Assembly (NCBI GenBank): GCA_027919835.1
Contig: JANVFP010000013.1
Coordinates: 744,001-808,000 of the forward strand
Length of the DNA: 64,000 bases
Reading direction: 5' to 3'
Source of the DNA: Lentinula raphanica
Taxonomy: Eukaryota > Basidiomycota > Agaricomycetes > Agaricales > Omphalotaceae
Part shown: positions 11,935-21,674 of the stretch, one piece after another
How positions within the stretch are numbered: position 1 is the stretch's first letter
How the letters are laid out: each line of letters begins with the position of its first letter
Position numbers and translations under genes: made by a program
The notes under the pieces: model-generated
Database searches by the model: none
Told to the model about the DNA's origin: nothing
The model's input: the letters and a program-made list of their open reading frames with translations, nothing else

Positions 11935-12420
11935 TGTCACAGATTTCTCTCTATTCTCTACCTTAATCACTTATCTTATCTCCTATCTCTATCTTATCAT
12001 ATTATCAGTAGTAGTTTATCATTTGATCATCTCTGTGCCATACATATTTTCATTTGTACAACCAGTGATGGGACATGCTTGCTCTGCACCATATCTACAT
12101 TACAACAGGTTGTCTTATGATGTAATAAGTGAAGCATCCACAGGATGACTTCATAGATGACTTCATAGATGACTTCATGCATGACTTCACCATGAATCAT
12201 AATGACTTCATAAATGACTTCATGTAGCTCCAACTATGACATGGACTATGATATCATTAGATAGTAGCTCCACTCTAGAGTAGTATAAATACTCTCATGT
12301 ATCTCTGGGATCCCCCAGATTCAAGAACATCTTTTATCCTCTTGTGATCAACTTGTGCTCATACTCTGTCACTATCCCCAACCTTTGCAACTACAACTAG
12401 GTGAGTTCTAAGTTGTGATA
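11935..12420 (+). repeat. gypsy 5' LTR with repeated ATGACTTCAT words
   Basis: Starts TGTCAC and ends GTGATA. It has a TATA box at 12284, a start-site region at about 12317 and AG|GTGAGT, a perfect splice donor consensus, at 12399-12406. Six ATGACTTCA words start at 12145, 12157, 12169, 12181, 12202 and 12214, mostly 12 bp apart, upstream of the TATA box. The right LTR at 19081-19566 has the same length and reads the same. Confidence 0.95.
12284..12327 (+). promoter_or_regulatory. gypsy core promoter and self-primer (transcript start)
   Basis: TATAAAT at 12284-12290. AGATTCAAGAA at 12317-12327 begins 33 bases after the start of the TATA box, where transcription should start, and is the exact reverse complement of the primer site at 12423-12433. 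In Tf1 the first 11 nt of the mRNA prime reverse transcription in just this way. Confidence 0.75.
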
Positions 12421-12422
12421 GT

Positions 12423-12433
12423 TTCTTGAATCT
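12423..12433 (+). promoter_or_regulatory. gypsy primer binding site (self-priming)
   Basis: TTCTTGAATCT lies two bases after the LTR. It is perfectly complementary over 11 nt to the predicted 5' end of the element's own RNA (12317-12327). No match to a common tRNA 3' end is apparent. Confidence 0.75.
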
Positions 12434-12443
12434 TGCTTCTTGT

Positions 12444-12519
12444 GTGTCTGTTGTTGCTGTCAAGGACAACAGACACTTCTTTTTCTTTCTTGCCTGTTGT
12501 TGCTGTCAAGGGCAACAGG
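12444..12519 (+). repeat. two tandem stem-loops in the gypsy leader
   Basis: First hairpin: GTGTCTGTTGT (12444-12454) pairs with ACAACAGACAC (12466-12476). Second: CCTGTTG (12493-12499) pairs with CAACAGG (12513-12519). Both enclose the same TGCTGTCAAGG loop sequence. A repeated hairpin between primer site and ORFs suits an RNA packaging or dimerisation signal; that role is inferred. Confidence 0.55.
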
Positions 12520-12905
12520 TAGGGACCTTTTGCAGGTTGTGCAGTCTGACTTCTTGTCATGGCTGTGGGGGCATCACCACCTTGTTTGGTCCTTCTGGAC
12601 TTTGAACACTGTTGCTGAAAGGGACAGTTGTTCTTGATTTGCCGGACCCTAGGCGTAAGGGGACTTGCTGTATTTCATTACAACAAGACTGGTACCTTTG
12701 GGTAGGCCATGATCTGGTTCTTTTTGAACTGGAGTAGACGGCAAGCCAGCTCTTGGGCAAGAACCAGGGAGTGTGTAACACACTCTCATTTGCTACATGA
12801 GGACATGTAGAGATCCCCCCATCCATTTGACATCAAGATCATCAAGACTTGCACACTGCATCTGGTTCCCTTTGTTTCTTTGTACTTGTCTGCTGAAAAG
12901 GGACA

Positions 12906-13784
12906 ATGCACTTATGCCATTTCTGCCAGACAATGCCTTGCAAAATTATTCCCACTTTTCCCATGAAATATACTCCTTCCAATCGTCGTAACCATGTGTC
13001 TGTCATGGCCATGGATAAATCGACAGGTCTTTGGGAACGAATCACCATTCCCAAGGACAAACGGAAGAAGTATGATCATGTTGGACGTCCTTGCTATACC
13101 AAAATCCCTGTCTACGCACCTGTGCGTACTCATAAACTCACTCTCCTTCAACGCCTCCAAATCTCGATCTCTCACAAGAAATACCTCGCTAAGCTCCGTA
13201 AACGTCATCTTAAATACGTCGAGCGAGAGCGCCTGATGAATAGGCTCCATGATCTGCCTTCTCAGGATTATGATACCTCTCCAACCCATAAATTCTTTCC
13301 TGACCCTGTCTATGTTCCTCCTCCACCTATTCCCTCTGATCTCCACTTCCGACGAATTCCGACCCTTGCTCAACGCCTTGAAGAACCCTCTCAGCTCACT
13401 CCTCTTGATACTTATCCTAAACAGGATGCTGTCCTTAAGCGTATCAAGGAGTTTGAAGGTGTTCTGCAGGCTACCAAAATTCGTCTCGAGCCAGTTTTCA
13501 GGGAGTTAAACTCGGAAGAGTACAAGGAATATAATGGACAGGCTTTTAGAATTTCCAATCAGGATCGAAATTCTCTTTGGGGATGGTATAATGATTTAGA
13601 GGATTTATATCAGGATCTAGATAAGAGGGGACACCAATTGAGTAACAAAAATTGGAGAGAGATAAAAGGGATATGTACCAAAATTGGGAAAGTCAATTTT
13701 CAGAGTCTGTATACTAGGCTTCCTGAAATTTGCAAGGAGCTATTAGACCTGAATATTGTACTTCCTGATGCAGCCAAAGCATGA
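12906..13784 (+). CDS. extra ORF upstream of gypsy gag, unknown function
   Basis: 292 codons from the first ATG (12906); an internal Met at about residue 20 is an alternative start. The N-terminal half is very basic (KDKRKKYD, HKKYLAKLRKRHLKYVERER), followed by a proline run (YVPPPPIPSD) and a charged, probably helical C-terminal half. There is no zinc knuckle, protease or capsid motif. It is in the same frame as gag but separated by a stop and 96 bases. The frame is intact in a young element, which argues for function, perhaps in RNA binding. I do not recognise the family. Confidence 0.6.
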   Translation: MHLCHFCQTMPCKIIPTFPMKYTPSNRRNHVSVMAMDKSTGLWERITIPKDKRKKYDHVGRPCYTKIPVYAPVRTHKLTLLQRLQISISHKKYLAKLRKRHLKYVERERLMNRLHDLPSQDYDTSPTHKFFPDPVYVPPPPIPSDLHFRRIPTLAQRLEEPSQLTPLDTYPKQDAVLKRIKEFEGVLQATKIRLEPVFRELNSEEYKEYNGQAFRISNQDRNSLWGWYNDLEDLYQDLDKRGHQLSNKNWREIKGICTKIGKVNFQSLYTRLPEICKELLDLNIVLPDAAKA

Positions 13785-13880
13785 TAGTCTTATGTAATCT
13801 GGCAAACATTTGTGTTTTTCATATATTCATTTTTTCATATTATGTCTGAAAAATAATCTGACTTCAAAACAACTAGAAAA

Positions 13881-15347
13881 ATGTCTTACACACCTTTCAC
13901 CCCTGTCGTTGAATTAGTCGATGATGGACAAGTTTGGTCCGATGCTGTCTCTCAAGGAATTGATATGGCAGCAATTGGATTTCAAACTGATGAACAGAAA
14001 AATCAGATTGGACGACTCCTTCGCAATGCTCACGAGGCTACTACCAACATTTCCATTGGATATATTAACAGAAATGTCAATGGACTTGCTGATTGGATGA
14101 ATCAGGCTTTTACTACAGCCTTCACCAATCAAGAGAACTTAACAAATGAAGTTCGTAGCCTTCGACAGATTGTCGAAACTCAGGCAGAACTTTTACGAGC
14201 TTATAAGGCACAGCCTGATAAGCTTCCTGCTGATGCTGGAGCTGGCCCATTCAGAGGTCCCAAAGTACCTGACCCACCAACCTTCTCTGGAACAGACAAC
14301 AAGATGACCTTAGAAGATTGGATGAATCAAGTCGCATTGTACTGCTCATCTTTAGGCATTGTGACAGATCATCAAAGAATTGTGACTGCTCTTACTAGGT
14401 TGCGTTCTCCCGCCACAAACTATATGAGAAAGTACTTTGATGACACACGTTTGGGAAACGATCTGGGATCTTGGGACAACTTTGCCAATGAGCTCAATGC
14501 CATTTATGGTCGCCGTGATAACAAAGAAGGTGCTAAAAATGAAATCACACATCTTTGGACAAACAAGTCACTGGCTAGTAAGGACTTTATCAAATATGCT
14601 GAACAATATCGCACTCTTGCACGTATTGTGGACTACCAAGATAGTATTCACATCGACAAGCTTCGTGATGTTATTTCACAAGAGTTGCGTAATGCACTTG
14701 TTGTGTTGGAAATTTCTGGAAAGACTCCTACTAAATGGGAAGATTATCTGGAACTTCTCCTTTTATCATATAAAGCCTTACATCCAGAAAAGACTAAAAG
14801 TGTAATATTTGGCACAGGCAATAATGCTAAAGGCAATGGCAGTCATGAACCAGATGCAATGGAGATAGATGCGGCAAAAAAGAGTAAAGGCAAAACCCCA
14901 GAAAAGGTTAATTCCCAGGAGCAAAAACAACGATATTGCCAAATATGCGCCGGAAAGGGCTTAAAGGCAAAATCAAAGACTCACAATACAGTGGATTGCT
15001 GGGATAAGCCTGGAAATGAAGGCAAAAGGCCAAATTTCAATAAAAACTCTTCATCATCTGCATCTGCATCTGGTCAAGGAAACAAAGGGAAACAACCACC
15101 ACCGAGTGATAAGAGATCATTCAAAGCGCGGTTGATGGAATTATTTGATGAAATAGACAGCCAAGAGCCAGCGCCCCCAGCTGATGCTCTCAATGTCAAC
15201 TCCACGAGCACCCCTGATATTAGTTTACCTGAGCTCACTGCAAAAGGAGCGACTGCACATGTCGGTGAAGTGCAGGCAGGACCTTCTAAGCCATCGCGAT
15301 GGGCTAGAAGTCAACAATACAAGGCGGATTTTCCAGAGGGACTGTAG
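13881..15347 (+). CDS. gypsy Gag
   Basis: 488 residues. A capsid-type region lies at about 125-300 (LEDWMNQVALYC to YLELLLLSYKAL), as in retrotransposon Gag. A nucleocapsid region follows with a modified zinc knuckle near residue 353: C-X2-C, an 11-residue gap, H-X4-C. The C-terminal part is rich in Ser, Lys and Pro. The stop at 15345-15347 overlaps by 40 nt an open pol frame (from 15308) in the -1 register, so Pol may be made by -1 frameshifting or by restart at 15425. Confidence 0.88.
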   Translation: MSYTPFTPVVELVDDGQVWSDAVSQGIDMAAIGFQTDEQKNQIGRLLRNAHEATTNISIGYINRNVNGLADWMNQAFTTAFTNQENLTNEVRSLRQIVETQAELLRAYKAQPDKLPADAGAGPFRGPKVPDPPTFSGTDNKMTLEDWMNQVALYCSSLGIVTDHQRIVTALTRLRSPATNYMRKYFDDTRLGNDLGSWDNFANELNAIYGRRDNKEGAKNEITHLWTNKSLASKDFIKYAEQYRTLARIVDYQDSIHIDKLRDVISQELRNALVVLEISGKTPTKWEDYLELLLLSYKALHPEKTKSVIFGTGNNAKGNGSHEPDAMEIDAAKKSKGKTPEKVNSQEQKQRYCQICAGKGLKAKSKTHNTVDCWDKPGNEGKRPNFNKNSSSSASASGQGNKGKQPPPSDKRSFKARLMELFDEIDSQEPAPPADALNVNSTSTPDISLPELTAKGATAHVGEVQAGPSKPSRWARSQQYKADFPEGL

Positions 15348-15424
15348 AGGATAATGTCTGTGATCTACAGTCAGGAAATAGTGTACCCAATATCAGCACT
15401 GATAAAAAATCAGATAAAGTAGTT

Positions 15425-17046
15425 ATGGAAGCTTGTTTAAATAATATTGCTCGTAACAAGAAATCATCTTTTAGACTTTCAGTAACACTTTGGGTATACG
15501 GTTTTAAAGTGCAGGCCGAGGCTCTTGTTGACTCTGGAGCAACAACAAATTTCATCGACAAAAGATATGTTGAAAGAAACCACCTGGTAACAAATAAGAT
15601 AGCACAACCATATCAAGTTTTGAATGCAGATGGAACGCCAAATGTTGCAGGAGAGATAAAAGAGTATGTTCGAGCATATGTTCAAATTGGTTCACATAAA
15701 ACCATACAGTATCTATATGTCACTCAGCTAGGTGACAAGGACATGATGATTGGATACTCTTATCTCTACAAACACAATCCAGAAATAGATTGGCATTCAG
15801 GGGAATGGGCGTTCACCAGGTGTTCAGAGACATGTGCATCTAGAGCCCGTAAAATACGAGTTGATGAAGCTGGAGCTGATGAGCTTCACCTCGAACCAGA
15901 TTTACCATGGGAATCTTCACTGGACAATTTAGGAGAAGAGGACATGGATAATCCTTACATTAACTGGATTGACATGCACAATTCAGATGAGCAAAAACAA
16001 GCAGCAACTATTGCCGCTATGTTTGATGAAAAACATCTAGAAGAAGAATTTGTTGAGGAAGATGAGGATACCACTAAGTGGAAATCTCTTATACCACCAT
16101 GGTTATATGATTATGGTGACGTCTTCTCAAAGAAAAGATCAGAGCGGATGCCAGAACGTAAACCATACGACCATCCAATTGATTTTGAGGAAGGGTCTAC
16201 TCTTCCCAAACCATCAAAAATCTATCCACTGTCTTTAAAAGAAAGGAATTCTTTAGATGAATGGATTGACGAGGAACTTAAGAAAGGCTATATTAGACCA
16301 TCTCAAAGTCCTATTGCTGCTCCATTCTTCTTTGTCAAGAAACATGATGGTTCCTTACGGCCAGTCATGGATTATTGTGCTCTCAATGATATCACTGTTA
16401 AGAATCGCTATCCAATCCCTCGAATATCAGACTTAATAGACTCTCTCAGCCAGGCTTCAATCTTTACAAAGATTGACTTACGCTGGGGATACAACAATGT
16501 TCGAATTCGTGAAGGGGATGAATGGAAAACAGCATTCATTACAAAGCGGGGTTTATTTGAGGCAACAGTCATGTATTTTGGATTCTCCAATGCACCAGCT
16601 ACCTTTCAGGCAATGATGAATGATATTCTCGGAGACTTGATACGTAAAGGAAAAGTAATGGTGTACTTGGATGATATTCTTATATTTGGCAATGACAAAG
16701 AAGAACACAGGGAGATTGTTCGAGAAGTGTTGCAAAGACTTCGAGACAATGATCTCTATGCAAAAGCTGAAAAATGCTTTTTTGAGCAGGACAGTATAGA
16801 CTACCTTGGAATGATTATTTCTAAGGGTTATGTGAAGATGGATCCAAAGAAGCTTGCTGGAGTTCTTGAGTGGCCTGTACCAACAAAAGTAAAACATGTT
16901 CAAGCATTCTTAGGCTTTGCAAATTTCTACAGAAGATTTATTAAAGATTTTGCCAAGATTGCAAGGCCACTCACCAATCTCACTAAAAAGGATCAACCTT
17001 GGCTCTGGGATGACATAGCACAGGAAGCATTTGAAGCGCTGAAAAG
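15425..17046 (+). CDS. gypsy Pol part 1: protease and reverse transcriptase
   Basis: First ATG of the frame at 15425, but the frame is open from 15308. The aspartic protease motif DSGA is near residue 36. Reverse transcriptase has PVMDYCALND, FTKIDLRWGYNNVRI, FGFSNAPATFQ and the catalytic YLDD near residue 413, then the RNase H connection (LGFANFYRRFIKDFAKIARPL). The family-like reading leaves this frame in the A4 run at 17042-17045 and continues one register back; the uncorrected frame stops at 17071. One more A would join the parts. Confidence 0.88.
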
Positions 17047-17920
17047 GCTTTCACAACTGCTCCCATTTTAAGAATACCAGATGACACTAATCCTTTCCGA
17101 CTAGGCACAGATGCCAGTGATTTTGCAGTCGGAGCTGTATTGTACCAACTGGACCCAGATGACAATCTGTGGCATCCAGTTGCCTTCTATTCCAAGTCAC
17201 TCAGTGTTCATGAACGTAACTATGAGATATATGACAAGGAATTGCTTGCAATTATACGAGCATTGGAAGAATATCGACATTACTTGGAAGGTCATCCAGA
17301 AAAATTTGAAATATGGTCAGATCATCAGAATTTGACTTATTTCCGGTCTGCCCAGAAGCTAACACGAAGACAAGCGAGATGGGCTCTGTATCTTACTCGC
17401 TTTGATTATTCTCTACGGCATAAGCCAGGGAAAACAATGCAGGCTGAAGACCCTCTGTCCAGGAGGCCAGATCATGAGGAGGGGGTAAACCTCGACAATC
17501 GAGATCAAATTTTACTCAAACCTGAATTTTTTGCCATTCAGGCTATTGAGGCTGCTCATGAATCGCCTATCAATGATGAACAAATCCTAAGGGAGGTCAA
17601 AGAAGCCTTGCTAACTGATGAAGTTACGAAGGATTACAAATCACTTCTGTCATCAGGACCACGTGAATTCAAGAAATCACTAGAAGAGTGGAACTATGAA
17701 AATGGTCTACTACTTTACCGTGGTAAAATATATATTCCAAAGAGCACAGATGATCATCTACGAAGACGCATAGTTCAAATGCATCATGATTTACCATCAG
17801 CAGGACATCCTGGTAGATGGAAAACCTATGAACTCGTTTCTCGAAACTATTGGTGGCCAGGGATGTCAGTCTTTGTAAAAAATTATGTCTCAGGCTGTGA
17901 TACTTGTCAGCGGATGAAAA
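17047..17920 (+). CDS. gypsy Pol part 2: RNase H and integrase zinc finger
   Basis: Continues Pol in the next register. RNase H begins with GTDASDFAVGAVLYQ (about 17104) and includes YDKELLAIIRAL and WSDHQNL. The integrase HHCC finger follows: two His in QMHHDLPSAGHPGRW, then CDTCQRMK ending at about 17919. The frame then fails in the A4 run at 17917-17920; uncorrected it stops at 17994. The context TGAAAA is the same as at the first break. Confidence 0.85.
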
Positions 17921-19112
17921 TCGCTCACAACAGCCTTTTGGACCCTTACAACCTAATCGAGTACCAAATGGACCTTGGGAAATTATTTCCATAGACCTTA
18001 TTACTCAATTACCACCATCTGGAAAGCACAATGCCATATGTGTTGTGGTAGATCGCTTGACTAAGCGTGCACACTTCTTTGCCATCACAAATAATTTCAC
18101 AGCCAAAGACTTAGCAAAGTTACTCTATGACAGGATATATCCACTGCATGGACTCCCATTGCAAATAATATCTGATAGAGGAACACAGTTTGCTGCTGAA
18201 GTTTTTCAAGAATGGTGCAGGCTACTTGGAATTGAATCTACTATGTCAACTGCCTATCATCCACAAACTGATGGACAAACAGAACGTGTTAACCAGATTT
18301 TGGAACAATACCTTCGGTGCTATGTTGACTATAATCTCAATGACTGGGCCGATCTTCTAAGCACAGCAGAGTTTGCATACAGCAATCAAGCACATGAAGG
18401 TACCAAGGAGAGTCCCTTCTTCCTGGAATATGGTCGACATCCTCGTGCAGGTCCTATGCTCATTAAAAATCAGGGATCCATTGATTTCAATGACATAATG
18501 CAACAAAGACTTGAAGCTCAAGAGCAAGCAAAAGCAGCTCTAAAGCTTGCAGCTGAAAGAATGAAATGGTATTATGACAAAGGAGTTCAAAACATACCTT
18601 TTAAAGTTGGAGACAAGGTTCTATTGAATCTTAAAGACTATCAAACTACAGAACGAGCTCTCCAGCCAAGATTTGAAGGTCCATTTAAAATCATCAGAAA
18701 ACTATCAGATGTGACCTTTGAACTGAAACTACCTCCAAAATACCGTGGGATACATCCTGTTTTTCATGCTAGCAAGCTTGCCACCTATACAGAATCTACC
18801 ATTCCAGGACAAAAGGCTCCTACTCCTGAAACTATAATAGTTGATGGAGAGGAAGAATGGGTAGTGGAGAAAATTTTACAACACCGAGTTCAGAGAAAGA
18901 GATTGGAATATCTGGTGAGATGGAAAGGTTTTACTCGGGATCATGATACTTGGGAACCTGCTGCAAATCTCAAAAATGCACCAGAGAAAATTCGAGAATA
19001 TAAAAAACAGATTGATCATTCAATTGAAAGTGTGGAACTGGACATATTCTCAACGGAGCTCGAATCAGAAGAGGGGGTAATGTCACAGATTTCTCTCTAT
19101 TCTCTACCTTAA
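17921..19112 (+). CDS. gypsy Pol part 3: integrase core and chromodomain
   Basis: Carries the DDE integrase: SIDLITQLP, then ISDRGTQF and the Glu in QTDGQTERVNQ. An SH3-like C-terminal segment follows (FKVGDKVLLNLKDY). A chromodomain is clear at about 18841-19000 (EEWVVEKIL, LVRWKGF, DTWEP), the module that directs chromoviruses to modified chromatin. The polypurine tract lies inside the last codons and the stop is inside the right LTR. Confidence 0.88.
19067..19077 (+). promoter_or_regulatory. gypsy polypurine tract
   Basis: AGAAGAGGGGG followed by TAA immediately precedes the right LTR. It would prime plus-strand synthesis. Confidence 0.75.
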
Positions 19113-19566
19113 TCACTTATCTTATCTCCTATCTCTATCTTATCATATTATCAGTAGTAGTTTATCATTTGATCATCTCTGTGCCATACATATTTTCATT
19201 TGTACAACCAGTGATGGGACATGCTTGCTCTGCACCATATCTACATTACAACAGGTTGTCTTATGATGTAATAAGTGAAGCATCCACAGGATGACTTCAT
19301 AGATGACTTCATAGATGACTTCATGCATGACTTCACCATGAATCATAATGACTTCATAAATGACTTCATGTAGCTCCAACTATGACATGGACTATGATAT
19401 CATTAGATAGTAGCTCCACTCTAGAGTAGTATAAATACTCTCATGTATCTCTGGGATCCCCCAGATTCAAGAACATCTTTTATCCTCTTGTGATCAACTT
19501 GTGCTCATACTCTGTCACTATCCCCAACCTTTGCAACTACAACTAGGTGAGTTCTAAGTTGTGATA
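19081..19566 (+). repeat. gypsy 3' LTR
   Basis: 486 bp, reads the same as 11935-12420 including the six ATGACTTCA words, the TATA box and the GTGATA end. The target duplication TGAGG follows at 19567-19571. Confidence 0.95.
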
Positions 19567-19571
19567 TGAGG

Positions 19572-21647
19572 TCCCGAGATGTAGTTTTCGACGAGGGTGT
19601 AGGTCGTTGGACGTCAGATGCTGAGGGGGAGACAGGACAGGATGTCGGAGACTTCCTAGATCCAGCATCTGGAGATAACGATCAGCAGCAGCTCGACGAC
19701 TTATCGACAACTCCAAACGACATCTCGACGACGTCCTCGGCTATCATTGGCGACGTCGACCAAAATCAAAACCAAAATCAACTCCCTCCCCGTCGTCAAC
19801 GAAAGCGCATCCAGCCAGAGGAACCCACACGAAAGTCATCCCGGATCAGAAACATGTCGAAGTCGATGAAAGAGTCGAGAGATTTCCTTGAAGAAGAGAA
19901 AAGAGCTGAAGCATTAGGCGAGGACTGGGCTGGTAGTTGGAAAGCTGACGAAATCCCTATAATCCCAGACGACGACGAGGATGAAGAACACGCGGCGTTG
20001 ATTGCCCAGGATGAACCACTAGCCAAGGAGCCGGATAACAAATGGACTCCCATGACCTATGCCGAAGCAATCACACGTCTAGACCTCTGGGGACCGGCAC
20101 TCGAAAAGGAAATCAAAAGGCTCGATGACAGGAAAGCGTTCACCCCAGTCCCTAGGGAAGAATGGATGAAGCTTATCGGAACGAGGCTAGTCTTTGATGT
20201 GGTGACCAACGAAGCAGGAAAAGTTGTGAAGCGTCGAGTTCATCTTGTGGCTCAGGGTCATACTCAGAAACAAGGTGTCCATTACTACGAATCCTTCTCC
20301 ATGACTGTCCGTTATGAGTCAGTCCGATTCGTAATAGCACTGGCGGCATTCTTCAAACTCAAACTCTGGGCCGGCGACTTCGCAGCTGCATACCTAAATG
20401 CCAAACCACAGACGACGAACTATCTCCGAATCCCCGATGGATACGAAAAGCACTACGGTCTTCGAGATGGAAGGGAAACTGTCCTCCAGCAAAATATCAA
20501 CCTATACGGCACCAAAGATGCAGGCAACAACTGGTACCGATTACTTGACGACACCTTCCGAGGCCTCGACCATGAATCCCTCTCTGCTGACCCTTGTGTT
20601 CGCCACCGCATCACTGAAGTCGGTGAAACCATCACCACTATGTATACCGACGATGTAATGGGTGCCTCTACCACCGACGAAGATGCGGAACGTGTCCAGA
20701 AGGAATTGGGAGATAGGTTCGAGTTTCGCCGAGATGGTCGACCGGGAGTTAGTTTGGGATTGGTCCTCGAATATCACGACAACTTCGATATCTCTATCCA
20801 TCAGAAACCTCTCATCGAAAACACGCTTGAATGGTTTGAAATGGTCGGATGTGCCCCGAAGTATACTCCCTTGTCCCCAGGCCTTGACCTAACCAACAGC
20901 CAACCGACTCCAATTGACCCTGAGGACCAGGACTTCATGCTCGACAAAGATTACATGGGACTCATCGGCTGCCTCAATCATATCGCTCAAGGTACTCGTC
21001 CTGACATTGCGTACGCGGTGTCCTTACTCCAGCGATTTGCCTCTGACCCCCGTCCTATTCATTGGCGAGCTGGGCAACACATCCTCGCCTACCTTTCGGC
21101 GACGATCGACTACAAACTCACCTACCATTGTCGCGATAATCTCGACGAGACCGACCGAACGCTCAGAGTGGTAGGATACAGCGACGCATCCCATGCTGAT
21201 ATTCGCGACGAGAACGGAACCGCGACGCGAAAATCTACCATGGGCTATGTCTTTCTCATCGGAGGGGCTGCTGTTTCCTGGAGTTCCAAGAAGCAGTCCG
21301 TAGTTGCTCTATCTACTACCGAGGCAGAATACGTAGCTATGGTCCATGCGGGTAAACAGGCTAGGTGGATGACTAACTTCTTAGAAGGGGTACGAAGAGG
21401 ACCCTCGGATGTACCGGAAATTCTTGTTGACAACCAAAGTGCGTTGGCGCTAACCAAAACCACGACTCACCACGCCCGTACCAAGCATTTCGACACGAAC
21501 TGGGCGTGGATCCGTGATCTTGTACGAGAGGGGGAGCTTCGGTACACCTACGTTCCATCCAACCAAAACATCGCCGATATCATGACGAAGGCTCTACCAC
21601 GTCCCGCTGTCGATACCTTTGCCAAAATGCTTGGGCTCAAAAGTTAG
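19572..21647 (+). CDS. copia Gag-Pol, C-terminal part: RT and RNase H
   Basis: 691 residues downstream of the gypsy insert, starting SRDVVFDEG, the typical end of the copia integrase domain. RT_2-type reverse transcriptase: LVAQGHTQKQGVHYYESF, FAAAYLNA, LYGTKDAGNNW and the catalytic YTDD near residue 358. RNase H: YSDASHAD, STMGYVFLIGGAAVSWSSKKQ in part, STTEAEY, HARTKHFD and NIADIMTKALPR. No frame break. On its own it has no promoter or plausible start, so it is silenced by the insertion. Confidence 0.92.
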   Translation, partial: SRDVVFDEGVGRWTSDAEGETGQDVGDFLDPASGDNDQQQLDDLSTTPNDISTTSSAIIGDVDQNQNQNQLPPRRQRKRIQPEEPTRKSSRIRNMSKSMKESRDFLEEEKRAEALGEDWAGSWKADEIPIIPDDDEDEEHAALIAQDEPLAKEPDNKWTPMTYAEAITRLDLWGPALEKEIKRLDDRKAFTPVPREEWMKLIGTRLVFDVVTNEAGKVVKRRVHLVAQGHTQKQGVHYYESFSMTVRYESVRFVIALAAFFKLKLWAGDFAAAYLNAKPQTTNYLRIPDGYEKHYGLRDGRETVLQQNINLYGTKDAGNNWYRLLDDTFRGLDHESLSADPCVRHRITEVGETITTMYTDDVMGASTTDEDAERVQKELGDRFEFRRDGRPGVSLGLVLEYHDNFDISIHQKPLIENTLEWFEMVGCAPKYTPLSPGLDLTNSQPTPIDPEDQDFMLDKDYMGLIGCLNHIAQGTRPDIAYAVSLLQRFASDPRPIHWRAGQHILAYLSATIDYKLTYHCRDNLDETDRTLRVVGYSDASHADIRDENGTATRKSTMGYVFLIGGAAVSWSSKKQSVVALSTTEAEYVAMVHAGKQARWMTNFLEGVRRGPSDVPEILVDNQSALALTKTTTHHARTKHFDTNWAWIRDLVREGELRYTYVPSNQNIADIMTKALPRPAVDTFAKMLGLKS

Positions 21648-21666
21648 ATGGACGCCCTCGGGCTTC

Positions 21667-21674
21667 AGGGGGAG
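21667..21674 (+). promoter_or_regulatory. copia polypurine tract
   Basis: AGGGGGAG directly precedes the right copia LTR. Confidence 0.7.

Larger units (their letters stand above)
11935..19566 (+). mobile_element. Ty3/gypsy chromovirus (Tf1/sushi-like) nested in copia
   Basis: 7,632 bp with two 486-bp LTRs that I find identical on reading, flanked by TGAGG (11930-11934 and 19567-19571). Internal order: 11-nt self-complementary primer site, paired stem-loops, an extra ORF, Gag, then protease, RT, RNase H, integrase and a C-terminal chromodomain. The gypsy domain order and chromodomain define a chromovirus; the self-priming layout is that of Tf1 and sushi. Identical LTRs mean a very recent insertion, yet pol shows two frame breaks. 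Confidence 0.96.

Noticed and set aside
12027..12233. 68-codon antisense frame in the gypsy LTR, repeated at 19173-19379
   Set aside because: It is just the antisense of the ATGACTTCAT repeats and appears twice because the LTR does.
20640..20655. YTDD in place of YVDD in the copia reverse transcriptase as an inactivating change
   Set aside because: The two catalytic Asp are intact and the second position varies among elements; nothing suggests loss of activity.
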